64,000 nt of DNA from Chitinophaga oryziterrae (lineage in GTDB: Bacteria; Bacteroidota; Bacteroidia; Chitinophagales; Chitinophagaceae). The notes below the pieces were generated by a model. The model did not search any database. It saw only the letters and a program-made list of their open reading frames with translations, and was not told the DNA's origin. Of the stretch, positions 24,998 to 34,227 are shown piece by piece. Where the stretch lies: assembly GCF_009758125.1 (NCBI RefSeq), contig NZ_WRXO01000005.1, positions 186,001-250,000 on the forward strand, in the 5' to 3' direction. Position 1 is the first letter of the stretch. Every line of letters begins with the position of its first letter. The translations under genes were made by a program, and so were the position numbers.

Positions 24998-26128
24998 ATG
25001 GAAACGCAAACAACTACAGCTGCAAATAAAGGGTCTAATAGTGCACAGGAAGCGCCTAAAAAGAAGAACTATCGTTTCATCATCGTGTTGGCAATCCTGG
25101 TAATAGGTGGCGGTACCTTTGGTATCAGCAAATACATCCACGCACAGCACCATGAAGAAACGGACAATGCACAGGTAGAAGCGAATGTAAGTCCTGTTAT
25201 TCCAAGGGTGACAGGTTATGTGAAAGAGGTGCGTGTAAAAGATAACCAGCGTGTGAAGAAAGGTGATACCCTCATTATTCTCGACGATAGAGACCTGCAG
25301 ATAAAGCTGGAACAGGCAGAAGCCGCTCTGGCAGCAGCACAGGCTAACGTTGCAGTAGCAGCCGCCAACAGTAATGCTGCTCATTCCAATATCTCTTCAT
25401 CAGAAGCAAACATTGCTACTGTAAGTGCACAGATCGAAGCTGCCAAAGTAAATTTATGGCGTGCAAATCAGGACTATGAACGTTACAGTAACCTGATCAA
25501 AGATCATTCTATTACCCAACAGCAATACGAACAGGCTCTGGCTACAAAACAGAGCGCAGAACGTCAGCTGGATGTGTTACAGACACAGAAGAATGTGGCT
25601 TCCCGCCAGACTTCTGCTGTAGCGTCACAAAGCAGTGCTACTGCTGAACAGATCAATGCTGCAAAGGCTGTCATCAAAGAGCGCCAGGCAGAAATTGACA
25701 ATGCTAAACTGGTACTGAGCTATTCAATCATCACAGCTCCTGAAGATGGTGAAGTATCTAAAACATACGTACAACCAGGTCAGCTGGTACAGGCTGGTCA
25801 GTCATTATTCAGCGTAGTATTATCTCATGATATCTGGGTTGTTGCCAATTTCAAGGAAACACAGCTGGATAAAATGAAGCTTGGTCAGGAAGTAGGTGTA
25901 CACGTAGATGCATTCCCGGGTAAAGAACTGAAAGCTAAGATTACGTCTTTCTCTCCTGCTACGGGCGCACGTTTCGCTTTACTGCCTCCGGATAATGCTT
26001 CCGGTAACTTCGTAAAAGTTGTACAGCGTCTGCCTGTGAAGATCGAATTTGTGAATGTTGATCAGCAGCCCGAAGTGAAACAACTCCGCCCCGGTATGAA
26101 CGTGGTCGTAGATGTTCACCTGGACTAA
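24998..26128 (+). CDS. HlyD/EmrA-type membrane fusion protein
   Basis: 376 aa. Short cytoplasmic N-terminus, one membrane helix (about 28-46), lipoyl-like half (NAQVEANVSPVIPRVTGYVKEVRVKDNQRVKKGD), a long coiled-coil hairpin (about 95-235), second lipoyl half (YSIITAPEDGEVSK) and a beta-barrel domain. Bridges the inner-membrane MFS pump and the TolC-like channel. Confidence 0.93.
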   Translation: METQTTTAANKGSNSAQEAPKKKNYRFIIVLAILVIGGGTFGISKYIHAQHHEETDNAQVEANVSPVIPRVTGYVKEVRVKDNQRVKKGDTLIILDDRDLQIKLEQAEAALAAAQANVAVAAANSNAAHSNISSSEANIATVSAQIEAAKVNLWRANQDYERYSNLIKDHSITQQQYEQALATKQSAERQLDVLQTQKNVASRQTSAVASQSSATAEQINAAKAVIKERQAEIDNAKLVLSYSIITAPEDGEVSKTYVQPGQLVQAGQSLFSVVLSHDIWVVANFKETQLDKMKLGQEVGVHVDAFPGKELKAKITSFSPATGARFALLPPDNASGNFVKVVQRLPVKIEFVNVDQQPEVKQLRPGMNVVVDVHLD

Positions 26129-26143
26129 AAATATGATCGGTTA

Positions 26144-26230
26144 CGAATGATCAATTACGAATTACGGGAATGGTATTACTCTAAGACTGGATTTATTCTT
26201 CGCACGTCGTAATTCGTAATTGAACATTCG
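26144..26230. repeat. 23-nt inverted repeat between the HlyD and MFS genes
   Basis: Arms 26144-26166 and 26208-26230 are reverse complements with a single mismatch, 41 nt apart. The inner part (AATTACGAATTACG) is itself a tandem AATTACG-type repeat, typical of small dispersed inverted repeats in Bacteroidota. Confidence 0.7.
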
Positions 26231-26265
26231 CTAGCTGATTTTTACACACATAATTGAATAAAGGG

Positions 26266-27849
26266 ATGGAACTGCCACAAAATTCATTAGTAGAGTATGG
26301 CGCCCGCAGGGTGATCATTACAATTACTGCCATTTTTTGCGCGTTGCTTGAAATAGTGGATACCACTATCGTTAACGTTGCATTGAATGATATGCGCGGT
26401 AACATGGGTGCTACTCTGAGTGAGATCGGATGGGTGATCACCGCTTACGCTATCGGTAATGTGATCATTGTGCCAATGACCAGCTGGCTGGCGCAGCAAT
26501 TCGGAAGACGCAATTATTTTGCGGTTTCCATTATCATCTTTACCGTTTCATCTTTTCTTTGTGGTAACGCTTCCACTATGTGGGAACTGGTGTTATTCCG
26601 CTTCATACAAGGACTTGGCGGTGGTGCACTGCTGGTAACTTCACAAACTATTATCACAGAGAGCTATCCTCCTGAAAAACGTGGTATGGCGCAGGCGATT
26701 TATGGTTTGGGTGTAATCATCGGTCCAACCTTAGGCCCCCCGTTAGGTGGTTATATCGTAGATAACTTCTCCTGGCCTTACATTTTCTACATCAATATCC
26801 CTATTGGTGTAATTGCAACTCTTCTTACGCTGCAATTCGTAAGAAGTCCGAAATATGGTGAAAAGAAATCTGCAAGTGAGATTGACTGGTTCGGTATTAT
26901 TTTCCTTGCACTGGGAGTGGGATCCCTGCAATTTGTACTGGAACGCGGGCAGGAGGACGACTGGTTTAATGATACTACCATATTACTATTAACGGTTACG
27001 GCAGTACTTGCTTTCTTCTTCTTCATCTGGAGAGAGCTGGTATATAAAAATCCGATAGTAGAATTGAGAGTAATGAAAAACGGGAACCTGAGAGTTGGTA
27101 CACTACTATCTTTCTTACTTGGTTTCGGTTTATATGGATCTACATTTATTATTCCGCTGTATACGCAAAGTACATTAGGCTGGACAGCAACACAATCCGG
27201 CATGCTGATGATTCCTGCGGCGCTTACCACGGCATTTATGATGCCTATTATCGGTAAGCTGCTGGAGAAAGGTGTTCCGCAGCCATACCTGATTGCGTTC
27301 GGTATGTTACTGTTCTTTGTTTATAGCTTCTGGGGATATAAAATAATAACACCTGATACAGGCGCTGATGCATTCTTTTGGATGCTGATAGTACGCGGGG
27401 TAGGTATGGGTATGTTGTTCATTCCGATTACGGCGCTCTCCTTATCCACACTGAAAGGTCAGCAGATCGGGCAGGGTGCGGCCTTTACGGGTATGATGCG
27501 ACAGTTGGGCGGTTCTTTTGGTGTGGCATTGATCACCACATTTATTGCACGCCGTAACGAGTCTCACCGTTCAGATCTGGTGAGCAAACTGGATACGAAT
27601 AATCCGGATGTGATCAACCGCATAAATAGTATGGCGAACGGTTTTATGAGTAAGGGTATGGATTCAAAAGCCGCACTCGGAACTGCTTACCGGGCAATGG
27701 ACTATAATGTCGGCAAACAGGCAGTGGTAATGTCTTATATGGAAGTGTTCCTGTATCTGGGAGTATTGTTCCTTATCTGTATACCGTTGATGCTGCTGGT
27801 GAAGAGTAATAAACAAAAAGGAAAATTAGACGCAAGTGCGATGCACTAA
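26266..27849 (+). CDS. DHA2-family MFS drug:H+ antiporter (EmrB type)
   Basis: 527 aa from the ATG at 26266 (an upstream TTG is not needed). Fourteen predicted helices; motif C region LGVIIGPTLGPPLGGYIVD and motif A-like GNVIIVPMTSWLAQQFGRRNYF are present, with DTTIVNVALNDM in the first helix. Inner-membrane pump of the tripartite system with the HlyD and TolC-like proteins. Followed by an 11-bp terminator. Confidence 0.93.
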   Translation: MELPQNSLVEYGARRVIITITAIFCALLEIVDTTIVNVALNDMRGNMGATLSEIGWVITAYAIGNVIIVPMTSWLAQQFGRRNYFAVSIIIFTVSSFLCGNASTMWELVLFRFIQGLGGGALLVTSQTIITESYPPEKRGMAQAIYGLGVIIGPTLGPPLGGYIVDNFSWPYIFYINIPIGVIATLLTLQFVRSPKYGEKKSASEIDWFGIIFLALGVGSLQFVLERGQEDDWFNDTTILLLTVTAVLAFFFFIWRELVYKNPIVELRVMKNGNLRVGTLLSFLLGFGLYGSTFIIPLYTQSTLGWTATQSGMLMIPAALTTAFMMPIIGKLLEKGVPQPYLIAFGMLLFFVYSFWGYKIITPDTGADAFFWMLIVRGVGMGMLFIPITALSLSTLKGQQIGQGAAFTGMMRQLGGSFGVALITTFIARRNESHRSDLVSKLDTNNPDVINRINSMANGFMSKGMDSKAALGTAYRAMDYNVGKQAVVMSYMEVFLYLGVLFLICIPLMLLVKSNKQKGKLDASAMH

Positions 27850-27901
27850 AAGATATTAAAGATATGTTACTAACAGTGTAACAGTTGTAGGTTTAGGTAA
27901 T

Positions 27902-27932
27902 GAGCCGGAATAATCTTATTCCGGCTTTTTTA
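27902..27932 (+). terminator. Terminator of the efflux operon
   Basis: AGCCGGAATAA-TC-TTATTCCGGCT, 11 perfect bp, followed by TTTTTT. Confidence 0.9.
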
Positions 27933-27950
27933 ATAGGTATAAGGCAAGAA

Positions 27951-27980
27951 TAAAAAAGGGCCCTCCCGCGACAGGGCAGG
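27951..27980 (-). terminator. Possible minus-strand terminator without a known gene
   Basis: On the minus strand GCCCT and AGGGC pair (5 bp) around a GC-rich loop, followed after CC by TTTTTTATT. Upstream on that strand I find no ORF beyond about 20 codons, so either a small RNA ends here or this is chance. Confidence 0.35.
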
Positions 27981-27989
27981 CCGTTTCAT

Positions 27990-28443
27990 TGTTTCGGTGT
28001 GTTTAAGTTTTATTCGTTATGTGGAAATGCGATTTTTTTCTGCAGAGAGAGAAGTAAAGAAGTTGGAATGTTAATATCTACTTTATCATCCTGATAAGAC
28101 TAATAATATACTTTAGATATAAGTCTAATCTTGTCATTGATGAGGCTTTGTAAAAATGCACAATTATAACACTATTTAATTATAAAAGTGAATATAAATA
28201 TAGATAAAGTAACAATTATGTGCATTTTATCTGTATTTGTAGATTTATACACATTCAGGTGTATTTCCTTCAAATGTGGAAAAATATCTACGAAGAAATA
28301 ATCATGGATAGTACCTTTGCGCTATCTAATTGTCATGGCATCAGGTTTGCCCCCAATAATCAGCATTAGAATTAACCAACGATTTTAATAGAACGGAAAG
28401 ATCAATTTTATAATAAAAGGAAGAATCCCAAAATTAACTCTTT
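27990..28443. other. Intergenic region, no gene seen
   Basis: About 450 AT-rich nt. A TACCTTTG box near 28313-28320 could be the -7 element of a promoter for the downstream small-protein genes, but no TTTG is found 19 nt upstream. Confidence 0.3.
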
Positions 28444-28671
28444 ATGAAGAGAATTGCTTTTGCATTTGCAACCATTGGTACATTATTCGCCATCTTAGCA
28501 CAATACGCTGTTATCAATGACTGGGTGTGGTTCCGTGTGTTCCATACACTTGGTTTCATTGGATATATTCTTATCATCAGCGCAATTGCTTACTTTTCAC
28601 TTTTATTTATTCATCAGTTATCAAGAGAAGAGAAAGTGAAAATGAGAAGCAGGAGTATTGATATACAGTAA
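28444..28671 (+). CDS. Small membrane protein, 75 aa
   Basis: Two predicted membrane helices (about 4-25 and 32-57) and a short basic cytosolic tail (REEKVKMRSRSID). No recognised family. The next small gene follows after 12 nt and is probably co-transcribed. Confidence 0.65.
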   Translation: MKRIAFAFATIGTLFAILAQYAVINDWVWFRVFHTLGFIGYILIISAIAYFSLLFIHQLSREEKVKMRSRSIDIQ

Positions 28672-28683
28672 AAATTAAGGCAG

Positions 28684-28932
28684 GTGGAGAATTTCATATT
28701 AAAGTTTGAATACATGGACAAACCTCATATCCTTGAGGTGCATCCGCATTTACAACAGTACAAAGCTACTTTCAAAGTAACTGTAGAACAGCATGAAATT
28801 ACTTTCGAAGAAGATGAAGAAGGATATCTCCGTGCTATCGGCGACATCCAGTCTCATATGCCGGATATGGAACCAGGCCTGCTGGAAGAAATAGCCCGCA
28901 GGATTGTGGAAGCTGTAAATCAGGATCAGTAA
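28684..28932 (+). CDS. Small acidic cytosolic protein, 82 aa
   Basis: GTG start (MENFILKFEYMDKPHILEV) chosen because the first strand completes a beta hairpin; an internal ATG at 28714 is the alternative. Beta-rich N-terminal half, acidic stretch TFEEDEEGYL and a C-terminal helix (LLEEIARRIVEAVNQ). No recognised family. The stop codon directly abuts the stop of the convergent kefC-like gene, and a hairpin spans both. Confidence 0.65.
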   Translation: MENFILKFEYMDKPHILEVHPHLQQYKATFKVTVEQHEITFEEDEEGYLRAIGDIQSHMPDMEPGLLEEIARRIVEAVNQDQ

Positions 28933-28943
28933 CTACTGATCCT
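28919..28943. terminator. Hairpin spanning two convergent stop codons
   Basis: AGGATCAGT and ACTGATCCT pair around AACT. It contains the stop codons of both genes, so both proteins end in Asp-Gln. Confidence 0.6.
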
Positions 28944-30810
28944 CGTTCGCTTCATTGATCAGAGAACTTTCATCCCAGCCCTGTGCGGGAGAATTCCAAC
29001 GGGTAATCTTATCGTTCGCCATCAGTTTTTCCAGTTCTTCTATACGTTCCTTCACTGTATTTATATATAATTTCTTATCGTTCCTGATAGCAGAAAGTCC
29101 CTTCAATGCTTTGTCTTCCTGTTTACGGAATGTGCTGGCTATACGGTGTGCATGATAAGCCCTGATACCCAGCATGTTCAGTGCATCGGCTCCCATACGT
29201 AAAGATGTATCAAGTGTTTCCCGGTAGATGTGTAATACGCCCAGGTCCATCAGTTCATAAGTATCCGGAATATTTTCTGCCTTCACCAGCATTTGCAGAT
29301 GAGGGAAATGTTTGCGTACTACTTTTACCACTTCCAGTGTCTGCTCTACTGTATCCATGGCAATAATAATTATTTTCGCGTCCGCTGCTCCGGCAGCTTC
29401 CAGCAAGTCGTGACGGGAGGCATCCCCGTAATATACTTTTACACCTAAGTTCTGTAAGGCATCCACACGATCAGAGTCCAGGTCCAGTATGGTTGCCTTG
29501 ATGCCGTTTACACGAAGAAACCTGCCAACGATATTACCAAAGCGGCCAAAACCGGCAATGATAACCGGATGTTTTTCCTGTAAATGTATTTCGTCCGGCT
29601 GACGGGTATTCTTGTCTGCTACGTTGAAGCGTGGCTGTATTACTCTTTCATACAGCATCATGAGCAATGGGGTAAACGCCATACTGATGGCAACTACGGC
29701 AGTCATAATACTCACGGTAGCTTGCGGCAGTATGTTGTACTGATTTGTAAAGGATAATAACACGAAGGCAAATTCTCCTACCTGTGACAAAGCCACCCCG
29801 AATAAAAGATTCTGTTCTATACTGATACGGAATACTTTGCCCAGCGTTAATAAGATGATAGCCTTTATTGCCATCAGTGCAGCTACCAACCCTATGATCA
29901 CCCATGGCATGGATAATACCAGCTTGAAATCTATAGACGCACCTACTGCTATAAAGAATAAGCCCAGCAATAACCCTTTAAAAGGCTCTACGTCGCTTTC
30001 CAGTTCGTGGCGGTACTCACTGTTTGCCAATACTACGCCGCCCAGGAATGCCCCTAATGCAGGGCTTAAACCAACCAGCGACATTAACACCGAAATGGAG
30101 ACAACCAGCAATAAAGCGAAAGCGGTGAACAGCTCGCGCACACGGGCGCGGGCAACTATACGCAGTAAAGGTTTTATCAGATAACGGCCGGCTACTATGA
30201 TCACGACTACCGCTCCCAGCACCATGAGTGTTTGCCCCCATGCAGGCAGGTTATCGCGGAGTGTATGCCCGTCGTCAGTATGTGTGGAGCTGACCCCTGC
30301 CAGCAGCGGGAAGATGGCCAGCATGGGAATCACGGCGATATCCTGGAACAGCAATACAGAGAAGGAACTTTGTCCGGCTGAAGAAGAGAGGATACCTTTC
30401 TCTTTGAGACTTTGCAGCACAATGGCCGTAGAGGATAGTGACAGCGTCATACCCAGTGCCAGTGATGCATTCAGTGGCTGACCGAGTAATAATGCGCCAC
30501 CTGTGATCACGGCGGTAGTGATCAATACCTGCAATCCGCCTAATCCGAGGATGGGGGCCCGCATGTTCCATAGTAGCGCTGGTTCCAGTTCAAGGCCGAT
30601 GAGGAACAGCATCATCACTACTCCAAATTCCGCGAAGTGCATAATATCCTGTCCTTCCTGTCCTATGAATCCCAGCATGGAAGGCCCGATGACCATACCC
30701 GCCAGCAGGTATCCCAATACAGAGCCTAACCCAAGTTTTCTGGCTAACGGTATAAAGATGACCGCGGCAGCCAGGTATATCATTGTTATAAAAAAGTAAG
30801 AATGTTCCAT
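28933..30810 (-). CDS. kefC: KefB/KefC-type K+/H+ antiporter (CPA2) with RCK domain
   Basis: 625 aa from the ATG at 30810 (MEHSYFFITM); upstream in-frame sequence overlaps the kefF-like gene and is not conserved-looking. Twelve or so helices of the Na+/H+ exchanger fold (LLAGMVIGPSMLGFIG, SLSSTAIVLQSLKEKG, LGAFLGGVVLANSEYRHELESDVEPFKGLLLGLFF), then an RCK/TrkA-N Rossmann domain (VIIAGFGRFGNIVGRFL, ILDLDSDRVDALQNLG, YYGDASRHDLLEAAG). Effluxes K+ in exchange for H+, classically gated by glutathione adducts. The ATG lies 8 nt after the kefF-like stop. Confidence 0.9.
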   Translation of the reverse strand: MEHSYFFITMIYLAAAVIFIPLARKLGLGSVLGYLLAGMVIGPSMLGFIGQEGQDIMHFAEFGVVMMLFLIGLELEPALLWNMRAPILGLGGLQVLITTAVITGGALLLGQPLNASLALGMTLSLSSTAIVLQSLKEKGILSSSAGQSSFSVLLFQDIAVIPMLAIFPLLAGVSSTHTDDGHTLRDNLPAWGQTLMVLGAVVVIIVAGRYLIKPLLRIVARARVRELFTAFALLLVVSISVLMSLVGLSPALGAFLGGVVLANSEYRHELESDVEPFKGLLLGLFFIAVGASIDFKLVLSMPWVIIGLVAALMAIKAIILLTLGKVFRISIEQNLLFGVALSQVGEFAFVLLSFTNQYNILPQATVSIMTAVVAISMAFTPLLMMLYERVIQPRFNVADKNTRQPDEIHLQEKHPVIIAGFGRFGNIVGRFLRVNGIKATILDLDSDRVDALQNLGVKVYYGDASRHDLLEAAGAADAKIIIIAMDTVEQTLEVVKVVRKHFPHLQMLVKAENIPDTYELMDLGVLHIYRETLDTSLRMGADALNMLGIRAYHAHRIASTFRKQEDKALKGLSAIRNDKKLYINTVKERIEELEKLMANDKITRWNSPAQGWDESSLINEANEDQ

Positions 30811-30818
30811 AGCATAAT

Positions 30819-31367
30819 TTATTGGGTCAGGGATTTTCCATCTCTCAGTTCTTCCAGCATCCGCCTGTAAGCGACTACCTCTTCCTGGATGAGGGATGGT
30901 GTAATACGAAGGGTCCCGTAAATAATATACGGAGGCATGTACTGCATATTGCAGAGGGTTGCCGTTTGCTTGAATGGCAGCAGGAAATCCTCTACGGAAT
31001 GATGGTTCCATCCTTCTTTACCATAGGACGATTCCTGTCCGCCGGTAGTGATAATATTGCCAATCCGTTTACCCCGTAATGCGGTACCGGTGCTACCATA
31101 TGCCCATCCGTGTTCCAGTACAAGGTCCTGCCATTGTTTGATCATAGCGGGTGCACTGTACCAGTAAAAAGGATGCTGGAATAAAATAATGTCATGTTGC
31201 AGGAGCAAAGACTGTTCATGCCTGACATCTATATTGAGATCCGGATATACTTCGTATAAATCATGCAGGGTAACGCCCTGCATGCCTTTTATTGCAGGAA
31301 GTAACGCTGCCTGTACCCTGGATTTTTCAAGCGCGGGATGCGCAAATAGTATAAGAATTTTGGTCAC
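30819..31367 (-). CDS. kefF: KefF-like NAD(P)H oxidoreductase
   Basis: 182 aa flavodoxin-like quinone reductase (FMN fold): ILILFAHPALEKSRVQAAL, IILFQHPFYWYSAPAMIKQWQDLVLEHGWAYG, and NIITTGGQESSYG. In E. coli KefF binds KefC and is needed for its full activity; the tight linkage here (8 nt ahead of kefC) supports the same role. Third gene of the minus-strand operon, 9 nt after the ClC gene. Confidence 0.9.
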   Translation of the reverse strand: MTKILILFAHPALEKSRVQAALLPAIKGMQGVTLHDLYEVYPDLNIDVRHEQSLLLQHDIILFQHPFYWYSAPAMIKQWQDLVLEHGWAYGSTGTALRGKRIGNIITTGGQESSYGKEGWNHHSVEDFLLPFKQTATLCNMQYMPPYIIYGTLRITPSLIQEEVVAYRRMLEELRDGKSLTQ

Positions 31368-31376
31368 AGTCGTTCT

Positions 31377-33239
31377 TTAATTTTGTGTGTCTTCTGAGTA
31401 TTCCTGCAACAAAAGCCTGTACTGATTAAGTATACTTGATTTTGACACGAAGCCCACCAGTTTTTTATCATTGATGACAGGCAGGTTCCATGCATGTGTG
31501 TCATCGAAGCGGCGGATAACGTTGGCTACATTATCATTCAGGTAAATCAATGCTGCGGGGGGCTTCATCAGCTGTTTCACCACCGTGGTGTCGTAGAGCG
31601 CCTGATTGAACATGATGGGACGGATATCATCCAGTGATATCAGTCCGTCCAGGCGCCCCTCTGAGTTCACTACTGCAATGATATCCCGGCTGCTACCCTG
31701 TTTTACCAGTTCTATTAAGGAACGTAGTGTGGCAGTATTGTTTATCGTTTGAAACGCTGTTTCTACAAAGTCTTCTATCTTCAGCAGCGACAATATGTTT
31801 TTATCATGAGCACGGGTAAATATCTTTCCTTCATCTACCAGGTGCTGAAGATCGGGCGGAGTAGGAGAAAACCATTTAGCAATCAGGAATGAAATAGTGG
31901 CTACAATCATTAGCGGAATAAAGAGGTCGTAACCGGAACTGGATTCGGCAATGAGGAATATAGCGGTAAGGGGTGCATACATTACACCACTCATTACGCC
32001 TGCCATTCCTACTATTACAAGGTTTGTGAGCGGAACATGTTCAAAGCCCAGGGTCACGCATACCATGGAAAAGAAGTAACCGAGAAAACCACCTGCAAAC
32101 AGAGAGGGGGCAAAGTTACCGCCATTACCGCCACTATGAATAGTAAACGCAGTAGCAAATACTTTCAGCAGGCAGATACAACCTGTGAATACCAGTATCA
32201 TCCAGCTTTGTGCAGGCAGGTAACGGAAGAAGCTGTTCTGTATAATATTATCGGAATCTCCTACTGCCAACAGCTTTACACTTGAATATCCTTCACCGAA
32301 AAAGGGAGGTAGTAATACACATAGAAAAGAAACGATCAGGCCGCCGAATACTGCTTTTTTCAGAGCAGACCATTGCAGCTTTGCAAAGAAATGTTCTATG
32401 CGTTGTGATACTACCACAAAATAACGGGCATAGAGGGCGCATAACAGCCCCAGTACTATATAGAAAGGTACATTATAATAATTGAACGGTTGTCTTGATT
32501 CAAAATGGAATAACACCTCTTCCTGTAAAATGATCTTTGATAACAGGCTGCCACATACAGAGGCCAGTATGAGTGGCATAAAATCAGAGAATACGACACC
32601 GGTGAGCAGGATTTCAAAAGCGAACATCACGCCTGCTATAGGTGCATTAAAGGCGGCGGCAATACCCGCGGTGGCGCCGGCCGCAAGTAATAACGTACGC
32701 TCTTTATATCCCAGCCGGTAGTTGCGTGCATAATTGGAACCGATAGCCGCACCGGTTACTGCGATGGGACTTTCCAGTCCGGCAGAACCTCCCAACCCTA
32801 CAGTGATAGCGCTTTGCAATACCTGGGAGTACATCTTTACCTGGGGAATCAGGCTGGAATTTTGTGCGATCTCATATAGTATTGCCGGAATACCTTTACG
32901 GGATTGTCCTTTAAAGAATAACAGCACTACGAGGGTGGTGAGTACGATACCGAGAAAGGGAAATAAAGCATAGAATATCAGCTGTGTGTTAAAGTGAACT
33001 TTGTAGGTAATAAAATAGTGGATATAGTGTACCAGCATTTTCAGCACAACACCTGCCAGTCCGGCCGCACAACCTACAATAATACCAGAGAGGATCAGGA
33101 ACTGATTCCTGCTCATTTTTTTATGTAACCAGTGAATAATAATTTCATAACTCCTGGCACGTTTCAGGCTATATCTCTCAAAATCTCTCCTGAATCTAAA
33201 AAAACTGTGATACTTCTTTATATTGTTAAAATGGCTCAT
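31377..33239 (-). CDS. ClC-family chloride channel/transporter with CBS domains
   Basis: 620 aa. ClC core with the gating-glutamate motif GLESPIAVTGAAIGS (the usual G-x-E-G-P, with Ser for the second Gly), AGATAGIAAAFNAPIAGVMFAFE, and GNGGNFAPSLFAGG. The C-terminal 140 residues are a CBS pair (ending LPVINDKKLVGFVSKSSIL). The Glu at the external gate suggests Cl-/H+ exchange rather than a plain channel. Between the transglutaminase-like and kefF genes, 9-10 nt gaps. Confidence 0.9.
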   Translation of the reverse strand: MSHFNNIKKYHSFFRFRRDFERYSLKRARSYEIIIHWLHKKMSRNQFLILSGIIVGCAAGLAGVVLKMLVHYIHYFITYKVHFNTQLIFYALFPFLGIVLTTLVVLLFFKGQSRKGIPAILYEIAQNSSLIPQVKMYSQVLQSAITVGLGGSAGLESPIAVTGAAIGSNYARNYRLGYKERTLLLAAGATAGIAAAFNAPIAGVMFAFEILLTGVVFSDFMPLILASVCGSLLSKIILQEEVLFHFESRQPFNYYNVPFYIVLGLLCALYARYFVVVSQRIEHFFAKLQWSALKKAVFGGLIVSFLCVLLPPFFGEGYSSVKLLAVGDSDNIIQNSFFRYLPAQSWMILVFTGCICLLKVFATAFTIHSGGNGGNFAPSLFAGGFLGYFFSMVCVTLGFEHVPLTNLVIVGMAGVMSGVMYAPLTAIFLIAESSSGYDLFIPLMIVATISFLIAKWFSPTPPDLQHLVDEGKIFTRAHDKNILSLLKIEDFVETAFQTINNTATLRSLIELVKQGSSRDIIAVVNSEGRLDGLISLDDIRPIMFNQALYDTTVVKQLMKPPAALIYLNDNVANVIRRFDDTHAWNLPVINDKKLVGFVSKSSILNQYRLLLQEYSEDTQN

Positions 33240-33249
33240 TTGCTTTTCC

Positions 33250-34158
33250 TCATAATTCGATTAATGAATAGACCTTATCATTCATATATGGACCGCCGGG
33301 ATGACGGGCGGTATAATCAAGATTGATCCAATACTCTCCTTTCATTTCGTGGTAATGGATCTCTCTTACAGGTGGTTGGGGAAATAAAGTTACGATAGCC
33401 TGTTTTATTACTTCAAAATCCTCTCTGCCGCCGCAATAAAGCTCCGGGTAAGCGTGTCCCTGGATAAGTACTATACGGCAACGGGCGCCAATGGCCTGCA
33501 GGCACGAGGCCATCAGGATAGAATGATCGTCACAATCACCTCCAAGGCCATTTTGAATGGTTTCCTGGGGAGTGGCAAAATACTCGTCACGACGGGTATC
33601 CGGCACGTATTTGAAATTCCTGTTGATATAGTGGAACAGGGCAAGGTAACGGGATACCTTGCCATATTTCGGGAAGTATTCATCAAAGTCGGTCAGGGAG
33701 TGGGTTACGGAGAAATTACGTACCAGGGAATCTTTATAATTCACTTTATCCCGGATCCCCCTTACCGTTTTATCGCGGTAACTCTCTACACGATGAGGAT
33801 AGAGACTGAGGATGTCCAGCTGTTTACTGTTCTTGGCGCCCCAGTTACCCTGGACCATCCCTTTATAATCATTTAATACATTATCGAAAGAGTAATTATC
33901 GGTTAAGTAGTTGAAACATAATATACTGCATACCAGTACAAACGCAGGAACGATCAATGGTTTAAATATCCAGAATAATAAACGGGTAAAAAAGAAAGCG
34001 AGCAATACGGCTACGAACATGTCCACATGCAATCCCCCGGCTACAATTGGTGGTATGTACCTGTTCATGTAGGGTGCCAGCGGAATGATCGTCAACAAGC
34101 TCAGGAGGTTGAGGAGGAAATGCTGGAAAGTGGTGTATTTGCTTTCATCTATGGCCAT
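33250..34158 (-). CDS. Membrane protein with transglutaminase-like domain
   Basis: 302 aa from the ATG at 34158; an ATG 4 codons upstream would lie at the predicted transcript start. Two or three N-terminal helices, then a periplasm- or cytosol-facing transglutaminase-like cysteine domain with LGGDCDDHS (catalytic Cys near residue 209), GHAYPELY (His near 235) and EYWINLDYTA (Asp near 286). Such domains cut or crosslink peptide bonds. It heads the ClC-KefF-KefC operon; the link to ion transport is unexplained. Confidence 0.8.
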   Translation of the reverse strand: MAIDESKYTTFQHFLLNLLSLLTIIPLAPYMNRYIPPIVAGGLHVDMFVAVLLAFFFTRLLFWIFKPLIVPAFVLVCSILCFNYLTDNYSFDNVLNDYKGMVQGNWGAKNSKQLDILSLYPHRVESYRDKTVRGIRDKVNYKDSLVRNFSVTHSLTDFDEYFPKYGKVSRYLALFHYINRNFKYVPDTRRDEYFATPQETIQNGLGGDCDDHSILMASCLQAIGARCRIVLIQGHAYPELYCGGREDFEVIKQAIVTLFPQPPVREIHYHEMKGEYWINLDYTARHPGGPYMNDKVYSLIEL

Positions 34159-34175
34159 TATGCTATGCAATAACG

Positions 34176-34183
34176 CAAAATTA
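34176..34183 (-). promoter_or_regulatory. -7 box for the transglutaminase-ClC-kef operon
   Basis: Minus-strand TAATTTTG fits TAnnTTTG exactly. No TTTG 19 nt further upstream. The predicted start near 34170 supports the ATG at 34158. Confidence 0.45.
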
Positions 34184-34227
34184 TGCCAGATAAAGAAAAG
34201 GTGAGAGATTATCCTGTTCTCCCTTTT

